Source: Candidatus Uhrbacteria bacterium (GTDB lineage: Bacteria > Patescibacteriota > Patescibacteriia > SG8-24). Taken from it: DNA of 42,881 bases. Location of the stretch: the NCBI GenBank assembly GCA_016929435.1, contig JAFGIV010000020.1, positions 1-42,881 on the forward strand. Reading direction: 5' to 3'. Positions 33,637-41,567 of this stretch are shown in pieces (positions within the stretch are counted from its first letter, which is position 1; every line of letters starts with the position of its first letter). Below the pieces are notes generated by a model. It was not told the DNA's origin, searched no databases, and saw nothing but the letters and a program-made list of their open reading frames with translations. The position numbers and the translations under genes are program-made.

Positions 33637-34686
33637 CTACCCGTTCCAGATCCGCCTGATCGCCTTCCAGCCGTACTTGGCGGCCAAAACCAGCAGCAAC
33701 AGGTAGATGGCGTACTGAACGACCAGCAGCAGGAGCGCCACCAGGTTAATGGATACGCCCTGGAGAATCTGGTTGATGTCGGAGAGGAAATTCTGGACCG
33801 CTACCTTCCAGGAATCGCCTATCCGCTCCCAATCGACGAACTTGTTCTCGTAGATGCTGACGCGGAACGCCGTATAGGCCAGGCGATCCATCTGTTCGGC
33901 CTTGGCCCGAGCCAGCCGCTCCATCCGGGCGCTGACGTTGATCCTTTCGTTGGTCAGCCGCTCAACGATCGCTATCTTGCTGTTGATGATCCTGGCCAAA
34001 GCCTCGGCGTCGTTCAGCCGCGAAGCAACCCTGGTGATGTCGTCATAGGAGGCTACGGCATCGGTCAGGGTCGAATTGATCGTATCCAGCTTGGTTTCGA
34101 GTATGTCCAACTCGGAGGTGTAATCATCCACCAGCCGCTTGATGGTATAGGTGTTTTCGGACAGATCCTTCGGTTTCAGGGACTCGATTACCGCCAGGAC
34201 CTCCGCCACGTTCTCCCGCCTGACCTTGAAGCCGTAATTGCAGCCGTGATCGTATTCGTTGGCGTTCTCGAAAACGACATAATCCCTGTCCTTCAGTCCG
34301 GCGACCATCCGGCAATCCCGATCAAGATTCCCGGTCTCGACCTGGACGCCATAGGTGGTCACCTCAAACTCCTCGGCATCGTCTCCCGGAACCGGGGACG
34401 GCTCGATCGGCGGCATGACGTCGCCGTTGCCGACCGTCACGTTGCCCGTGACGTTCCGCACTGACAGTCCGACTCCCGCAGCCTCACTGTCATAGGCCAT
34501 TTCCTCGCCATAGGAGGGGGCCGACTTGACGGCCATTTCGCCTCCGCCCTGGCGAGCGATCTGGGAGACGGTCAGGCCGCCGATCGTCTTGACGGCCACC
34601 ATCAAGACAACCAGTCCGACCAGGGCCAACCCGCCGATCTTCAGGATCCTGACCGGCGTCAGGTTATATTTTTTGAACATGTCCAT
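33637..34686 (-). CDS. DUF4349 membrane protein
   Basis: The 349-residue protein has an N-terminal membrane helix (ILKIGGLALVGLVVLMVAV), an extracytoplasmic part and a C-terminal helix (INLVALLLLVVQYAIYLLLLVLAA) followed by a basic tail. The DUF4349 region shows GFKVRRENVAEVLAVIESL and a long coiled coil (SELDILETKLDTINSTL, ASRLNDAEALARIINSKIAIVERLTNERINV), then AYTAFRVSIYEN. The family is often lipoprotein-like or membrane-tethered and of unknown function, perhaps spanning the envelope. GAAAGG precedes the ATG at 34686. An extended -10 promoter is close upstream. Confidence 0.88.
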   Translation of the reverse strand: MDMFKKYNLTPVRILKIGGLALVGLVVLMVAVKTIGGLTVSQIARQGGGEMAVKSAPSYGEEMAYDSEAAGVGLSVRNVTGNVTVGNGDVMPPIEPSPVPGDDAEEFEVTTYGVQVETGNLDRDCRMVAGLKDRDYVVFENANEYDHGCNYGFKVRRENVAEVLAVIESLKPKDLSENTYTIKRLVDDYTSELDILETKLDTINSTLTDAVASYDDITRVASRLNDAEALARIINSKIAIVERLTNERINVSARMERLARAKAEQMDRLAYTAFRVSIYENKFVDWERIGDSWKVAVQNFLSDINQILQGVSINLVALLLLVVQYAIYLLLLVLAAKYGWKAIRRIWNG

Positions 34687-34714
34687 AAATTTGCCTTTCT
34701 TGAATTACGGTTTA

Positions 34715-34743
34715 ATTATGCCACAAACCGCCGGACGCCCCAA
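34715..34743 (-). promoter_or_regulatory. Promoter of the DUF4349 gene
   Basis: On the minus strand TTGGGG (34743-34738), a 17-base spacer and CATAAT (34720-34715) with an upstream TG make an extended -10 promoter 28 bases before the ATG. Confidence 0.55.
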
Positions 34744-34762
34744 ATCGGCACGCATTCAGGCG

Positions 34763-35776
34763 CTACAGGACCAGTGAGGCGACCGAAAAGTAAACGACCA
34801 CGCTCAAGATGTCCTGGATGATGGTGGCTATCGGTCCGCTGGCGTTCGCCGGATCCATCCTCATCCGGCTAAAGGCGTAGGGAACGATCAGTCCCGTCAA
34901 AACCGAGGTCAGGACGGCGAACAGGAGGGAAATTCCCAATACCACACTGACTGCGTAATCGCGATAGGTAATGAGGCTGGCCAGAAACGACAGCCCCCCG
35001 GCGATAACCCCTATAAGGAATACCGCCGACAGCTGCCTGACCAGGTAGTTTCCGAAACGCAGGTTGGGGTCGGTAGCCAGGTCACGGATGATGAAGGCCT
35101 CCATCTGCGCCCCGACCGCATCCGCCATGTAGACGACCAGGGGAATGAAGGCCGCCAGAACCAGATTGTCGGAAAGGGTCTCCTCAAACCCGCCGACTAT
35201 CCTTGCCACCAACAGCCCGCCGGCCAGACCGAGCAGGAGCCACGGCAGGCGATGCCGGATGGACTGCAGCGGAGTCATCACCAGGATGTCGTCGAACCCC
35301 CCACTGCTGCGGTAGACCCCGCCGAAGCGCATGATATCCTCGGTCGCCTCCCGGTTCAGGATGCCCAGGATGACATCGGACGGCAAGACGCCCAAAAAGA
35401 TCCCGTCATGGCCAACCACCGGTATGGCCTTGAAACCGTGCTTGAGGGCCGACAGGGCCGCCCGCTCCTGATCGGTGTGGGGATGGACGGAAACTATTTT
35501 TCGGGCCATCACCTCATTTATCGGCCGGTTTTTCGGGGTCCGAAACACCTCCTTGACCGAGGATATCCCCTTCAGCCGCCCCTCGCCGTCCAGGACATAG
35601 ATGTAATTGATCGTGTCAAAATCGGCGATTTTCCTGGTCAGCAGCCTCTCGACGTCGCCGATCAGGGCCGACTCGCTGACCGTCGGCACGGCGGTCAGCA
35701 TCAGCCGCCCGGCCGTTTCCGGCCGGTATCGCCCGGAAACCCGACCGCCTAATGGTTTTTTTTCCTGTCCTGTCAT
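34763..35776 (-). CDS. mgtE: MgtE-like magnesium channel lacking the N-terminal domain
   Basis: The ATG at 35776 (MTGQEKKPLGG) gives 337 residues. Residues about 20-135 form the paired CBS domains (NYIYVLDGEGRLKGISSVKEVF, AIPVVGHDGIFLGVLPSDVI). Five membrane helices follow, with PLVVYMADAVGAQMEAFIIRDLA and the Mg2+ pore signature RMDPANASGPIATIIQDILSVVVYF, where the aspartates line the MgtE pore. Typical MgtE is about 450 residues and starts with a superhelical N domain, which is missing here; such short forms exist. In MgtE the CBS domains bind Mg2+ and gate the channel. The gene stands alone and may take up Mg2+ or Co2+. Confidence 0.9.
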   Translation of the reverse strand: MTGQEKKPLGGRVSGRYRPETAGRLMLTAVPTVSESALIGDVERLLTRKIADFDTINYIYVLDGEGRLKGISSVKEVFRTPKNRPINEVMARKIVSVHPHTDQERAALSALKHGFKAIPVVGHDGIFLGVLPSDVILGILNREATEDIMRFGGVYRSSGGFDDILVMTPLQSIRHRLPWLLLGLAGGLLVARIVGGFEETLSDNLVLAAFIPLVVYMADAVGAQMEAFIIRDLATDPNLRFGNYLVRQLSAVFLIGVIAGGLSFLASLITYRDYAVSVVLGISLLFAVLTSVLTGLIVPYAFSRMRMDPANASGPIATIIQDILSVVVYFSVASLVL

Positions 35777-35916
35777 ATTGCCATGGTTTAGGACGCAAAA
35801 ACGCAAAAACGGCCCGAAATCCGAATCGCCGTCGAATCCCCGTCAGCCGTCATTATACCCCTGTCTTTTCCGAAAAGACAGGCGAAAAAACCTATTGACC
35901 CGATATCGGGCTTTCG

Positions 35917-37191
35917 CTACCCGAACATCAGCCAACCCGGCCTGAAGATCAGCATGAGCCCGATGGCCAGCATGAGCAGACCGCCGACCAGCCTGGAAAC
36001 CCTGGCGTATTTGGTCGTAATCCCGACCATCTCCAACGTAACCATGGCCACGAAAAACAGGATCAGGTCGTCGATCATGAAGAACGTGATGTATATCAGG
36101 ATGTAAGCGTAGTGCATCCAACCCGCCATCTCGTTCATGGCCAGAACCTGGGTGAAAACGGCCGGCAGCCCGGCGGAACACAGGAGCTCGACCAGGTTGA
36201 CGGCGAAAGCCAGGGCGATTATCCCGCACATCGCCACCCACAGGCTGTTCTGCCCGATCGCCGCCCGCAACCTGCCGAAAACCTTCCGCCTCTTCTCGTC
36301 ACCGACGATCCTGCATCCGGATCCGCGGTTCGTGAGGAACTCCTTCAGGCTATACCCTCCGCCGGCCAGCGCCAGAAGGCCGATGGCCATACGCACCCCG
36401 GCAACCATGCCCAAAAACAGGATCAGGTTTAGCCAGGCTGACATGAACAGGAAATACACCGAGGCCGAGGCGACAATGAAAACGCTGCCCAAGAGCCATC
36501 TCCTCCTGCGGTCCCCAATGCCCAAAAGCAGGCTGATCAGGAAAAGCAGCACCCAGGTGGCGCAGGGGTTAAACCCGTCCAATATCCCCATGATGACCGC
36601 CAGGACAGGGAGGGAAACGTCGCCCGCATCGATTTCCCCGAGGATCGGCAGCCTGATCGCCTGGCCTTTCGGGGTGTCCCCTCCCGTCTCGACGACGGGT
36701 AGGGTTCCCTCAGGATCGCCGCTGGCCAAAGAATCGCCGTCACCTGCGGTTTCGGTTTCCGGAGGTAACGCCTCCGGGGCCTCCAGGCCGACGATCGCCG
36801 CCACCGAGTCGGGACACCCGCCGGAAAGGCATTCCCTCACCCGCTCCCGAATGGAGTCCGAGGTAAAACCGTTGGCATAGCCGATGAACTCCCGGTCACC
36901 GACGATCAGGATCGGAACGCCGTCAACCCGGATGCCCAACCTTTCCGATATCGCCTGCAGGGCAACGACGTTTTCCGAATGGTTGTATATCTCAAAACCG
37001 TAAACATTGACCTCCGGAAACTCCGAATGAAATTCCCCCGCCAAAAACTGGGCTTCCCTGGCGCAGTGCGGACAGCCGTCACCGAAGAAAAAATAGGCGT
37101 TGACCGCCGCTGCCCTGGCCGAAACGGTCGGACAGAGGGTCAGGACCGCCAGACCGACCGAAAAAAGGAAAGCTTTTGCGAAAAATCTCAT
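35917..37191 (-). CDS. DsbD/CcdA-like thiol transporter fused to a CPHC thioredoxin domain
   Basis: This 424-residue protein starts with a signal peptide (MRFFAKAFLFSVGLAVLTL), then an extracytoplasmic thioredoxin-fold domain with CPHC at residues 40-43 and a cis-proline region RVDGVPILIVG (88-98). An acidic linker (130-185) leads to a six-helix membrane domain (about 192-424). Two membrane cysteines, Cys210 (DGFNPCATW) and Cys338 (VELLCSAGLP), match the reactive pair of CcdA/DsbD, which passes electrons across the membrane. The order of domains is reversed compared with DsbD, whose thioredoxin domain is C-terminal. The cytoplasmic thioredoxin 42 bases upstream is the likely donor. It should reduce or rearrange disulfides of exported proteins. 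Confidence 0.9.
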   Translation of the reverse strand: MRFFAKAFLFSVGLAVLTLCPTVSARAAAVNAYFFFGDGCPHCAREAQFLAGEFHSEFPEVNVYGFEIYNHSENVVALQAISERLGIRVDGVPILIVGDREFIGYANGFTSDSIRERVRECLSGGCPDSVAAIVGLEAPEALPPETETAGDGDSLASGDPEGTLPVVETGGDTPKGQAIRLPILGEIDAGDVSLPVLAVIMGILDGFNPCATWVLLFLISLLLGIGDRRRRWLLGSVFIVASASVYFLFMSAWLNLILFLGMVAGVRMAIGLLALAGGGYSLKEFLTNRGSGCRIVGDEKRRKVFGRLRAAIGQNSLWVAMCGIIALAFAVNLVELLCSAGLPAVFTQVLAMNEMAGWMHYAYILIYITFFMIDDLILFFVAMVTLEMVGITTKYARVSRLVGGLLMLAIGLMLIFRPGWLMFG

Positions 37192-37233
37192 ATCAACCGC
37201 GTAATTTTAGCGTCATTGCCCGTAACGGCCCGT

Positions 37234-37506
37234 TTACCGTTCCCTGTTCTGCCTAACCAGGTCAACCAGCCTTTCCTTGTCCACTTCCCCCTGAAGACGC
37301 AGGAATTCCTCCCCGTCCCGGTCCAAAAAAATGAAGACCGGAAGGTTACCTCCCTCAATGCCGTATTTCGCGATTTTTTCCCTGTCCTCGTCGAAATCGA
37401 AGTATTCGGTCTGAAGCCACGGGTTCTCACCCTCTATTTCCTTCCACCTTGGCTTCATCACCAGGCAGCCGGAACACCAAACCGCACCGCACTTAAGGAC
37501 TTTCAT
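37234..37506 (-). CDS. Small thioredoxin-like protein
   Basis: The 90-residue protein has the thioredoxin fold with active site GAVWCSGC (residues 7-14) near the N-terminus. The cis-proline segment GNLPVFIFLDRDGEEFLRLQG follows. At 90 residues it is shorter than classic thioredoxin (about 105), lacking the first strand and helix. There is no signal peptide, so it is cytoplasmic. It sits just before the DsbD-like gene and is probably its electron donor, by analogy with the thioredoxin-DsbD pathway. The CSGC motif is unusual compared with CGPC. Confidence 0.9.
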   Translation of the reverse strand: MKVLKCGAVWCSGCLVMKPRWKEIEGENPWLQTEYFDFDEDREKIAKYGIEGGNLPVFIFLDRDGEEFLRLQGEVDKERLVDLVRQNRER

Positions 37507-37550
37507 GTGTTTGCCGCTATTAACGAATAAAATTCATTTTCCGGCAGGGG

Positions 37551-37829
37551 TCATTTCCTGACCATCCGAATCGCCTTGCCGCCGATTAGGGCTTCGGCGA
37601 TTTTTTGCGAGGCCGAATTGAAAATCCGCTGGTAGGTACTGACGGAAGTATCCATCCTTTCGGCGGCCTGCCGCTGGTCCAGACCGCTGACGTGACGCAG
37701 GCGATAGGCCTCCATCTCCTCAAAAGTCAGGTCCACCACCTCCAATCCCCTCATGGGAACCCCCTGGGGCTTGAAGTGCGTGACTCCGGGTTCGAATTCC
37801 ACCCGCCGCATGAGTCTGGGTCTGGTCAT
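37551..37829 (-). CDS. UPF0251 (DUF134) DNA-binding protein
   Basis: The 92-residue protein, starting MTRPRLMRRVEFEPGV, matches the UPF0251 family from end to end: THFKPQGVPMRGLEVV, LTFEEMEAYRLRHVSGLDQ, QAAERMDTSVSTYQRIFNSA (sigma-like helix-turn-helix) and KIAEALIGGKAIRM. The ATG at 37829 matches the family N-terminus; an upstream GTG would add eight atypical residues. Members are predicted transcription regulators, often next to metal- or redox-related genes. Here it is in line with DUF5320, thioredoxin and the DsbD-like gene, so it probably controls this operon. Confidence 0.92.
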   Translation of the reverse strand: MTRPRLMRRVEFEPGVTHFKPQGVPMRGLEVVDLTFEEMEAYRLRHVSGLDQRQAAERMDTSVSTYQRIFNSASQKIAEALIGGKAIRMVRK

Positions 37830-37917
37830 AATAGCACGGTAAAAATACACCAAAACACGAAAAGACGCACGGAAATCGCCGTCGCATGAAACAAACGGCG
37901 ATTACCGTACCCATCCG

Positions 37918-38154
37918 CTACCTTCCCCCAGACGATTCCCTCTCTTCCCGAATCGCCTCAAGACGGTTTCGGAGCGCCTGCTCCTCCTCGTCCAGGGATT
38001 GGCGGCTGTCGGCCCTGAATCCGAAACCCCGGCCGAAACCGAAACCGCCAACACGACCGCAACGCCCGACCGGCCTGCCGCCGTTGCACGGTCCCTGGCC
38101 CCGTCCGGTCATCGGCCCCTGTCCGTTCGGACCGGTTCCATTCATTCTTGGCAT
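37918..38154 (-). CDS. DUF5320 small Gly-rich protein
   Basis: The 78-residue protein begins MPRMNGTGPNGQGPMTGRGQGPCNG, the characteristic start of DUF5320 proteins. A glycine- and phenylalanine-rich stretch with two cysteines (GPCNGGRPVGRCGRVGGFGF) follows, then a C-terminal coiled-coil helix (DEEEQALRNRLEAIREERESS). Family members are found in anaerobes, archaea and CPR beside UPF0251 regulators and nitrogenase-cofactor-like proteins; their role is unknown. It is the first gene of the thiol-redox operon, about 75 bases after a strong promoter. Confidence 0.88.
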   Translation of the reverse strand: MPRMNGTGPNGQGPMTGRGQGPCNGGRPVGRCGRVGGFGFGRGFGFRADSRQSLDEEEQALRNRLEAIREERESSGGR

Positions 38155-38226
38155 GTTTTTAGCCGTTAAACGCCATTATTGGCGCCATTGATTATGTCAG
38201 CCAATCGAATTACCGAACTGGCTAAT

Positions 38227-38242
38227 ATGAGTATATACCCAT
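38227..38242. promoter_or_regulatory. Palindromic operator candidate of the thiol-redox operon
   Basis: ATGAGTATATACCCAT is a 16-base palindrome with a single mismatched pair, centred on GTATATAC. It covers the -10 box of the promoter before DUF5320. The UPF0251 protein encoded in the same operon is the natural candidate to bind it. Confidence 0.55.
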
Positions 38243-38259
38243 AACCAAAAACCTGTCAA
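38230..38259 (-). promoter_or_regulatory. Promoter of the DUF5320-UPF0251-thioredoxin-DsbD operon
   Basis: On the minus strand a perfect TTGACA (38259-38254), an 18-base spacer and TATACT (38235-38230) form the clearest promoter in this part of the window. Confidence 0.75.
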
Positions 38260-38288
38260 GCCCCATCCCAAACCGCCGCAAAAAACAG

Positions 38289-40157
38289 TCAGGACAACCG
38301 CCTGGTTCCGGCCCTGGCCGGCATGCCCTTTTCGGGCAGGGTAACGGTAAATACCGTCCCCTCGCCTTCCCGGGACACAAACTCTATCCGTCCGCCGATG
38401 TTTTCCAGTATCCGTTTGACCATATAGAGCCCCAGACCGGTCCCTTCCGCGGAAACGGAATTGTCGGCACGGAACATCCTGGTAAAAATGCGGTCCTGCT
38501 GATCCTTGGGGATGCCGATTCCGCTGTCGGATACCCTAAACACGACGGACAAATCCGACATTGACAGAGAAACGTCTATTTTCCCCCCATCCGGTGTATA
38601 TTTGACCGCATTCGACAGAAGGTTCTGGAATATTATGTCCAAAAGCTGGGGATCGGCGTCATACGACCCCGGAACGTCGACACCGACGCTGACCGCCAGG
38701 TCAAGGCGCTTGCGCTCGATTTCCGGCTGAAGCAGCCCGATGACGGACTGCAGGCTCTCCTTAAGGGAAAGCGGTTCCGGAATTACGGCACAAGTTCCCA
38801 GGTCCAGACGCGACACGTTCAGGAGGGCATTGACCAGGTTGGACATCCCGCTGATTATCTTTACTATATCTCCGACCAACTCCCTGGAATTGGGTCCCAA
38901 TTCGGCGGCGTTTTCGGCCAAGGCCTCCGTGTTCCACTTCAGGGCCGTAATCGGCGTCTTCAGCTGGTGGGTGGCAATGGAGATGAATTCCACGCGATGG
39001 GCCTCCAGTTCCCTGGTCCTTTCCTCCACCTTGGCCTCCAGGTTGTCGTACAGGTCCTTGAGCCTCCCAGTCATTTCATTGAAGGAGCGGGCCAAGTCCC
39101 CGATCTCGTCATGGCTGTCAACGGCTATCTTTTTCGTCAGGTTCCCCTGGCCGATTTCCGTCGCAGCATCCCGCAAGTTGACGATCGGCAAGGACAGCCT
39201 CCTGGAAAGGTAGCGGGAAACGGCAACGAACAGGACGTAAAGCAGCAGGATGAAAACAACGAACAGAACGACCTCCTGAACGAGGATTGCATAGGCTTCC
39301 CAAAACGGCAACTCCGTTATGACCACCCAACCGGGCAGGCCCACCGAAACCAAGGTAACGACGGCCAACGTGCCGTCAATACCCCTGGATATGGCGGCGT
39401 ATCCGCCGTCGGACAGCAGGTCACCCTGCCTGTAGGCCTCCATGACCTCAAGCCCGGAAACGTCGCCCCCCTTCAGGACCCTCCCGCTGTCGGGAAAGGC
39501 CAAAAGGAACCCTTTCCTGTCGGTGACATACGCCAACCCCCCCTCACCGACCCTCATGCCTCCCACCAAATCCCACATGAACTTGATGCTGATTTCAGCC
39601 ATCAGGGTTCCCCGAAAACGGCCGAAAACGTCCTTGACGGCCGAGGCAACGACAACCATCGGCTCTCCGCTGCCCTCGTCGATGTACGACGGGCTGAAAT
39701 ATACGTCATTCTCCCTGACCGCGTTTTCCGCCCCGGAAAGAAGCGCCAAGAGGTTGTCGGATAGCGCATTCGATACCCTAGAGGCGTAACCGACGACCTT
39801 TCCGCTTTCGTCCAACAGCGCCACCTGCCTGAAATCCCCGGAAATCCCCATAATTCCGTTTACGTTGTCCCTTATGGCCACGGGGTCGTTTTCGGCCATG
39901 TCAACCATCCAAATTGCGGTCTTGAGTATTCCGACCTTTTCCGCAATATAGTCGCTAACCTCCTCGGAGGCCCTGTGGGCAACCAGGCGCTGCTGGGCCA
40001 AAATGTAGCTGTTTTGGCTGATGACCCCGAAAAACAGCCCGGCACCGCCGACAAGCACGGTAATGCCGATACAGAGCGCCAAAAACGACAGCGACAGCCT
40101 GTCTTTCAGGCCAAGCCGCTTCCTTCCGGTTTCCTTTCCCGAGGGCGACTTCCGCAT
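38289..40157 (-). CDS. Sensor histidine kinase with extracytoplasmic dCache-like domain
   Basis: The 622-residue protein has membrane helix 1 (about 24-45), a large outer sensor domain (48-285) of the dCache type (FRQVALLDESGKVVGYASRVSN, GEGGLAYVTDRKGFLLAFPD), and helix 2 (290-314). A HAMP domain follows (315-370; EIGQGNLTKKI, DEIGDLARSFNEMT), then HisKA with the phosphorylated His397 (ATHQLKTPITALKWN), and HATPase with N-box QNLLSNAVKYTP (511-522), G1 DSGIGIP (544-550) and G2 GTGLGLYMV (572-580). All catalytic residues are present. No response regulator is nearby, so it is an orphan here. It begins one base after the stop of the binding-protein gene, which suggests both act as one sensory unit. 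Confidence 0.95.
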   Translation of the reverse strand: MRKSPSGKETGRKRLGLKDRLSLSFLALCIGITVLVGGAGLFFGVISQNSYILAQQRLVAHRASEEVSDYIAEKVGILKTAIWMVDMAENDPVAIRDNVNGIMGISGDFRQVALLDESGKVVGYASRVSNALSDNLLALLSGAENAVRENDVYFSPSYIDEGSGEPMVVVASAVKDVFGRFRGTLMAEISIKFMWDLVGGMRVGEGGLAYVTDRKGFLLAFPDSGRVLKGGDVSGLEVMEAYRQGDLLSDGGYAAISRGIDGTLAVVTLVSVGLPGWVVITELPFWEAYAILVQEVVLFVVFILLLYVLFVAVSRYLSRRLSLPIVNLRDAATEIGQGNLTKKIAVDSHDEIGDLARSFNEMTGRLKDLYDNLEAKVEERTRELEAHRVEFISIATHQLKTPITALKWNTEALAENAAELGPNSRELVGDIVKIISGMSNLVNALLNVSRLDLGTCAVIPEPLSLKESLQSVIGLLQPEIERKRLDLAVSVGVDVPGSYDADPQLLDIIFQNLLSNAVKYTPDGGKIDVSLSMSDLSVVFRVSDSGIGIPKDQQDRIFTRMFRADNSVSAEGTGLGLYMVKRILENIGGRIEFVSREGEGTVFTVTLPEKGMPARAGTRRLS

Positions 40158-40158
40158 C

Positions 40159-41196
40159 CTACTCGATTATTATCTCGTCGGCCTGTTTCAGCAGCCACCC
40201 GCTGATATCCAGCCCGGAATCGCTTATTGCCTTATGGTCAATGATGAGGTACCTGTCGTTCGAAACGACGGGAATATCCCCGACCGGTATCCCCCTCAGG
40301 ACACTGTCCGCCTGGGCGGCGGCCTGCTCCCCGGCCCGTCTCACGTCAACGCTTGCCCCGAACAGCGACCGATGCCCGTCAACGTTCATGTAGGCGCCGC
40401 CGAACGGAAGCCCATGCCTTTCGGCAAACTCCGAAATGACTACAAAGGCTTCGGGAATGACGCCGAGCGGTTCGGCGATGATCAGGATGGCGTCCGCTTC
40501 CACCCCCCCCGACCTCTCCAGTCCGGCCAGCTTGGCCTCAAGGTCTGCCGCATCGACGGCCGGAACCTCAATGAAGGTCAGCCCGTCGGCTTCGGCGGTC
40601 GGCATCAGGGCCTCCATCTGGCTGGACACGATGGGGTATCCCTCCATGTACGGCACGATGATCCTTTTGGCGTCAGGGGCCAGGTCCCTCAGCACCTCAA
40701 ACCGGACTATGGCCAGGTCCGGGCCAGGGTAACGAACCCCGGTGACGTTGCCCCCGGGACGGCTGATGCTTTCGATCAGGTCCGTACCCTCAATGTTCGC
40801 GATGCTGAAAACGAGCGGAATGCCGGTATTGTCGGACACCTTCTTGGCTGCCATGGAAACCTCGGTCGGATAGGAAAAAATAAGGTCAACGCCGTCCCTG
40901 GCGAACCTCTCCAGGACGGCCCTTTCCCTTTCCTTTTCCAGCTCGGAGACCATCAGTTCCTCGTCATAGGATATGTTCTTCCCCTCGACATACCCCAACC
41001 TGGCCATCTCCGACCTGAAACCCTCGGCCGCCTCGTCGAAAAAGTGAAGCCCGCCGATGATCCCGACCCGATAGGTCCTGTCCTGTCCCGCCCGGTCTCC
41101 CCCCACCGTCCTGATTGCCCACCAACCGGCCAAAACGGCCACCAGAATCCCCACCGCCGCGGCGATGACCCATTTCCTGCTTGATACGATCGACAT
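40159..41196 (-). CDS. ABC-type substrate-binding protein (PF04392-like)
   Basis: The 345-residue protein has an N-terminal signal anchor (WVIAAAVGILVAVLAGWWAI) and a periplasmic-binding-protein fold in two lobes. Characteristic blocks are YRVGIIGGLHFFDEAAEGFRSEM, LGYVEGKNISYDEELMVSE, PLVFSIANIEGTDLIESISRPGGNVTGV and AGEQAAAQADSVLRGIPVGDIPV, matching the ABC_sub_bind family (TrpX/COG2984-like), whose ligands include aromatic amino acids. No permease or ATPase gene is in the window. Its position directly before the histidine kinase suggests a ligand-presenting role in signalling. The ligand is unknown. Confidence 0.9.
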   Translation of the reverse strand: MSIVSSRKWVIAAAVGILVAVLAGWWAIRTVGGDRAGQDRTYRVGIIGGLHFFDEAAEGFRSEMARLGYVEGKNISYDEELMVSELEKERERAVLERFARDGVDLIFSYPTEVSMAAKKVSDNTGIPLVFSIANIEGTDLIESISRPGGNVTGVRYPGPDLAIVRFEVLRDLAPDAKRIIVPYMEGYPIVSSQMEALMPTAEADGLTFIEVPAVDAADLEAKLAGLERSGGVEADAILIIAEPLGVIPEAFVVISEFAERHGLPFGGAYMNVDGHRSLFGASVDVRRAGEQAAAQADSVLRGIPVGDIPVVSNDRYLIIDHKAISDSGLDISGWLLKQADEIIIE

Positions 41197-41233
41197 ACGG
41201 AATAAACAAACTGTGGCTTAGTTTGATTTTAAA

Positions 41234-41262
41234 ACTATACCAAAAAAACAGGGGCCTGTCCC
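41234..41262 (-). promoter_or_regulatory. Promoter of the binding protein-kinase pair, inside a terminator
   Basis: On the minus strand GGGACA (41262-41257), a 17-base spacer and TATAGT (41239-41234) with extended TG give a plausible promoter. The -35 lies in the stem of the preceding terminator. Confidence 0.5.
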
Positions 41263-41265
41263 CTG
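41242..41265 (-). terminator. Terminator of the DUF2178-XRE operon (distal)
   Basis: CAGGGG-ACAGG-CCCCTG on the minus strand is followed by seven T (41248-41242). Confidence 0.85.
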
Positions 41266-41289
41266 CCCGAACAGCGGGGCCTCGGACCG

Positions 41290-41313
41290 AAAAAACCGGC
41301 TGAAAAGGCCGGT
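41290..41313 (-). terminator. Terminator of the DUF2178-XRE operon (proximal)
   Basis: ACCGGC-CTTTTCA-GCCGGT on the minus strand (41313-41295) runs into TTTTTTC, forming a second terminator in tandem. Confidence 0.8.
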
Positions 41314-41375
41314 CTCCTGTTTTTCCCCGGCGGCAACAAAATCTTGCGGCAAGACGGCCTCCTGTTGGCGGCTTT

Positions 41376-41567
41376 TTACTGAAGGGAAAACAACTCGTCA
41401 ACCGGCGTCTTCAGTTCCCTTGCGACGTTAAGCGCCAACCTGAGAGACGGGTTATACTTCCCCTGCTCAAGAAAAACAACGGTCTCCCTCCTTACCCCGA
41501 CCCTATCCGCCAGCTCCTCTTGGGTAATACCGAGCTTGGTTCTAAATTTTTTAATCTCGTTTCTCAT
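41376..41567 (-). CDS. XRE-family transcriptional regulator
   Basis: The 63-residue protein is a minimal helix-turn-helix of the Cro/XRE type: KKFRTKLGITQEELADRVGVRRETVVFLEQGKYNPSL, with recognition helix RRETVVFLEQG, and a C-terminal helix (ALNVARELKTPVDELFSL). Single-domain regulators of this size are often paired with a DUF2178 membrane protein, as here. The ATG lies inside the end of the DUF2178 gene (17-base overlap), so translation is coupled. It probably represses or activates its own two-gene operon. Confidence 0.93.
   Translation of the reverse strand: MRNEIKKFRTKLGITQEELADRVGVRRETVVFLEQGKYNPSLRLALNVARELKTPVDELFSLQ

Noticed and set aside
35843-36241. Minus-strand 132-codon frame overlapping the end of the DsbD-like gene
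   Set aside because: It is in another frame of the same strand inside the well-supported membrane domain and has no hydrophobic or motif pattern of its own.
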